Assembly (NCBI GenBank): GCA_903632075.3
Contig: CAHIKZ030005210.1
Span: 522,501-586,500 of the forward strand
From: Acanthosepion pharaonis
Taxonomy: Eukaryota; Mollusca; Cephalopoda; Sepiida; Sepiidae
DNA: 64,000 bases
Direction: 5' to 3'
Under the pieces are notes generated by a model. It saw only the letters and a list, made by a program, of their open reading frames with translations. It searched no databases and was not told the DNA's origin. Every line of letters begins with the position of its first letter. Within the stretch, counting starts at the first letter, position 1. Positions 61,621-64,000 of the stretch are shown here, in pieces. A program made the position numbers and the translations under genes.

Positions 61621-61766
61621 TATGGCTGGTTCACACTCCTCCCCAGTCCTTTTGAACAGGAATAGAGGTTTATCCCTTGTTTGCTGTTTAGGATTTGGCC
61701 ACCAGTTCCTTCTAAAGTCTGCTTCAGTTTTTGTCTCTTCCACCAATTGGAGTAGATAGGTTCACC
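61621..61766. repeat. Representative type-A monomer (146 bp)
   Basis: By hand count: T 53, C 36, G 29, A 28 (about 45% GC), so this strand has nearly twice as many T as A. It runs from TATGGCTGGTTCACACTCCT to GTAGATAGGTTCACC. Confidence 0.95.
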
Positions 61767-61769
61767 TAT
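61756..61769. other. Dyad motif in type A: ATAGGTTCACCTAT
   Basis: Arms ATAGGT and ACCTAT are perfect inverted repeats with a 2-base centre. The motif is present in most A monomers that are not truncated there. It is a candidate binding site for a dimeric DNA-binding protein; no binding is shown. Confidence 0.6.
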
Positions 61770-64000
61770 GGCTGGTTCACACTCCTCCCCAGTCCTTTTG
61801 AACAGGAATAGAGGTTTATCCCTTGTTTGCTGTTTAGGATTTGGCCACCAGTTCCTTCTAAAGTCTGCTTCAGTTTTGTCTCTTCCACCAATTGGGTAGA
61901 TAGGTTCACCTATGGCTGGTTCACCTCCTCCCCAGTCCTTTTGAACAGGAATAGAGGTTTATCCTTGTTTGCTGTTTAGGATTTGGCCACCACCAAAGTC
62001 TCTTCAGTTTTGTCTCTTCCACCAATTGGAGTAGATAGGTTCATGGTTTTGTCCTTTTGAACAGGAACCAGGTTTATCCCTTGTTTGCTGTTTAGGATAT
62101 AGCCACCAGTTCCTTCAAAGTCTGCTTCAGTTTTTGTCTCTTCCACCAATTGGAGTAGATAGGTTCACCTATGGCTGGTTCACCTCCTCCCAGTCCTTTT
62201 GAACAGGTCCTTTTTGCTGTTTAGGAATGGCCACCAGTTTTCAAATCCCAGTTTTTGTTTGCTGTTTAGGATATTGGTTCACTCCTCCCCCACAGGAATT
62301 CCTTTGGGCCACCAGTTCCTTCTAAAGTCTGCTTCAGTTTTTGTCTCTTCCACCAACTGGAGTAGATAGGTTCACCTATGGCTGGTTCACCTCCTCCCCA
62401 GTCCTTTTGAACAGGAATAGAGGTTTATCCCTTGTTTGCTGTTTAGGATTTGGCCACCAGTTCCTTCTAAATTCTGCTTCAGTTTTTGTCTCTTCCACCA
62501 ATTGGAGTAGATAGGTTCACCTATGGCTGGTTCACCTCCTCCCCAGTCCTTTTGAACAGGAATAGAGGTTTATCCCTTGTTTGCTGTTTAGGATTTGGCC
62601 ACCAGTTCCTTCTAAAGTCTGCTTCAGTTTTGTCTCTTCCACCAACTGGGTAGATAGGTTCACCTATGGCTGGTTCACACTCCTCCCCAGTCCTTTTGAA
62701 CAGGAATAGAGGTTTATCCCTTGTTTGCTGTTTAGATTTGGCCACCAGTTCCTTCAAAGTCTGCTTCAGTTTTTCCTTCTGGAAATAGGTCTGCTTCCCC
62801 AGTTTTTGTCTTGTTTCTTCCACCAGTTCCTTCTGGAGTTTTTGTCTCTTCCACCAAGATAGGTTCACCTATGGCTGGTTCACACCTCCCAGTCCTTTTG
62901 AACAGGAATAGAGGTTTATCCCTTGTTTGCTGTTTAGGATATGGCCACCAGTTCCTTCCAAAGTCTGCTTCAGTTTTTGTCTCTTCCACCAATTGGAGTA
63001 GATAGGTTCACCTATGGCTGGTTCACACTCCTCCCCAGTCCTTTTGAACAGGAATAGAGGTTTATCCCTTGTTTGCTGTTTAGGATATGGCCACCAGTTC
63101 CTTCTAAAGTCTGCTTCAGTTTTTGTCTCTTCCACCAACTGGAGTAGATAGGTTCACCTATGGCTGGTTCACACTCCTCCCCAGTCCTTTTGAACAGGAA
63201 TAGAGGTTTATCCCTTGTTTGCTGTTTAGGATTTGGCCACCAGTTCCTTCTAAAGTCTGCTTCAGTTTTTGTCTCTTCCACCAATTGGAGTAGATAGGTT
63301 CACCTATGGCTGGTTCACACTCCTCCCCAGTCCTTTTGAACAGGAATAGAGGTTTATCCCTTGTTTGCTGTTTAGGATTTGGCCACCAGTTCCTTCTAAA
63401 TTCTGCTTCAGTTTTTTGTCTTCCACCAATTGGAGTAGATAGGTTCACCTATGGCTGGTTCACACTCCTCCGCAGTCCTTTTGAACAGGAATAGAGGTTT
63501 ATCCTTGTTTGCTGTTTAGGATTTGCCACCAGTTCTTCCAAAGTCTGCTTCAGTTTTGTCTCTTCCACCAACTGGAGTAGATAGGTTCACCTATGGCTGG
63601 TTCACACTCCTCCCCAGTCCTTTTGAACAGGAATAGATTTTATCCTTGTTTGCTGTTTTGGCCACCAGTTCCCTAAAGTCTGCTTCAGTTTTTGTCTCTT
63701 GTTTGGAGGACCTATTGGCACTCCTCCCAGTTCCTTTGAACAGGAATAGAGGTTTATCCCTTGTTTGCTGCTGGGCCACCAGTTTTCTAAAGTCTCTTCA
63801 GTTTTTGTCTCTTCCACCAATTGGAGTAGATAGGTTCACCTATGGCTGGTTCACACTCCTCCCCAGTCCTTTTGAACAGGAATAGAGGTTTATCCCTTGT
63901 TTGCTGTTTAGGATTTGGCCACCAGTTCCTTCTAAAGTCTGCTTCAGTTTTTGTCTCTTCCACCAACTGGAGTAGATAGGTTCACCTATGGCTGGTTCAC

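Larger units (their letters stand above)
13286..64000. repeat. Satellite DNA array of 146- and 161-bp monomers, open at the right edge
   Basis: More than 50 kb of head-to-tail repeats all run in the same orientation. The conserved landmarks in nearly every monomer are GAACAGGAATAGAGGTTTAT, AGTTCCTTCTAAAGTCT and GTAGATAGGTT. Two main forms occur: type A, 146 bp (for example 61,621-61,766), and type B, 161 bp (for example 49,188-49,348). I estimate about 340 monomers from length divided by period; they were not individually counted. The last bases of the window are still inside the array. No inverted segment and no inserted mobile element were seen. Large arrays of this kind are typically centromeric, pericentromeric or subtelomeric heterochromatin; which applies here cannot be told from sequence. 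Confidence 0.98.
54721..64000. repeat. Type-A block, right, continuing beyond the window
   Basis: A-type monomers resume and reach the right edge. The stretches 57,840-58,570, 59,400-59,780, 61,320-61,860 and 62,880-63,480 are regular at about 146 bases. The stretches 55,260-55,690, 57,240-57,800, 59,810-60,000, 60,240-61,230 and 61,985-62,340 are disordered. The GGAGTCGCGG variant known from the left block (14,551) recurs at 58,044 and 58,481. Confidence 0.95.

Noticed and set aside
13504..63885. Many open frames of 60-190 codons on both strands of the array, with recurring Glu/Lys-rich or Phe/Leu/Ser-rich peptides
   Set aside because: They repeat with the monomer, pass through different frames because 146 is not a multiple of three, and end wherever an indel or the stop-containing frame occurs. 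No protein family is recognisable and no splice or promoter context is visible. They are by-products of satellite sequence.
13286..64000. CRISPR-like regular repetition
   Set aside because: The units are contiguous tandem repeats with no unique spacers, far longer than CRISPR repeats, in animal-type DNA.
13286..64000. Possible CENP-B box in the satellite
   Set aside because: I looked for the TTCG----A--CGGG core in the A and B monomers and saw none. The dyad motif is a different sequence.

Overview
This window is animal-type, non-coding DNA, and I found no intact gene in it. It lacks bacterial gene density. It carries decayed non-LTR retrotransposons, a SINE-like element with a target-site duplication, long (TA)n and (ATCT)n microsatellites, a DNA-transposon relic with terminal inverted repeats, and a satellite array that runs off the right edge. 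The mix would fit a mollusc, perhaps a cephalopod, but that is a weak inference from repeat style. No tRNA, rRNA or CRISPR array was recognised.

Left flank (1-13,285): ordinary interspersed-repeat DNA. Two partial copies of a LINE reverse transcriptase lie on the minus strand at 1-405 and 430-1216. A Helitron-like segment with a diverged internal duplication lies at 2314-2800. A plus-strand LINE 3' end lies at 3355-3915. A 762-bp element with terminal inverted repeats lies at 5198-5959, with a related second terminus ending at 6343. After A-rich degenerate repeats and three (TA)n tracts comes an RT fragment (7906-8337) bracketed by a 20-24 bp direct repeat. Two apparently identical copies of a short retroposon with an (ATCT)n tail follow (8534-8809 and 9719-9991), the first with a 13-17 bp target-site duplication. 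From 10,085 to 13,285 little is recognisable apart from a fourth (TA)n tract and two weak transposon remnants.

Satellite array (13,286-64,000, open at the right edge): over 50 kb of head-to-tail monomers, roughly 340 by estimate. Most are a 146-bp form (type A). From about 44,600 to 54,060 they are replaced by a related 161-bp form (type B), after which type A resumes through a zone of hybrid monomers. The leftmost monomer is 193 bp and carries type-B diagnostic sequence, so the B/edge form looks closer to the ancestor. Nearly all of the length difference between the 193, 161 and 146-bp forms sits in one interval, upstream of a short dyad (GATAGG-4-CCTATC or ATAGGT-2-ACCTAT) found in every form.

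The array is probably a structural (centromeric, pericentromeric or subtelomeric) satellite; function cannot be read from the sequence. Many monomers differ by 1-3 base losses in short runs or are scrambled, which may partly be long-read consensus error. The many open frames in the array are by-products of a pyrimidine-rich strand and a repeat length not divisible by three.
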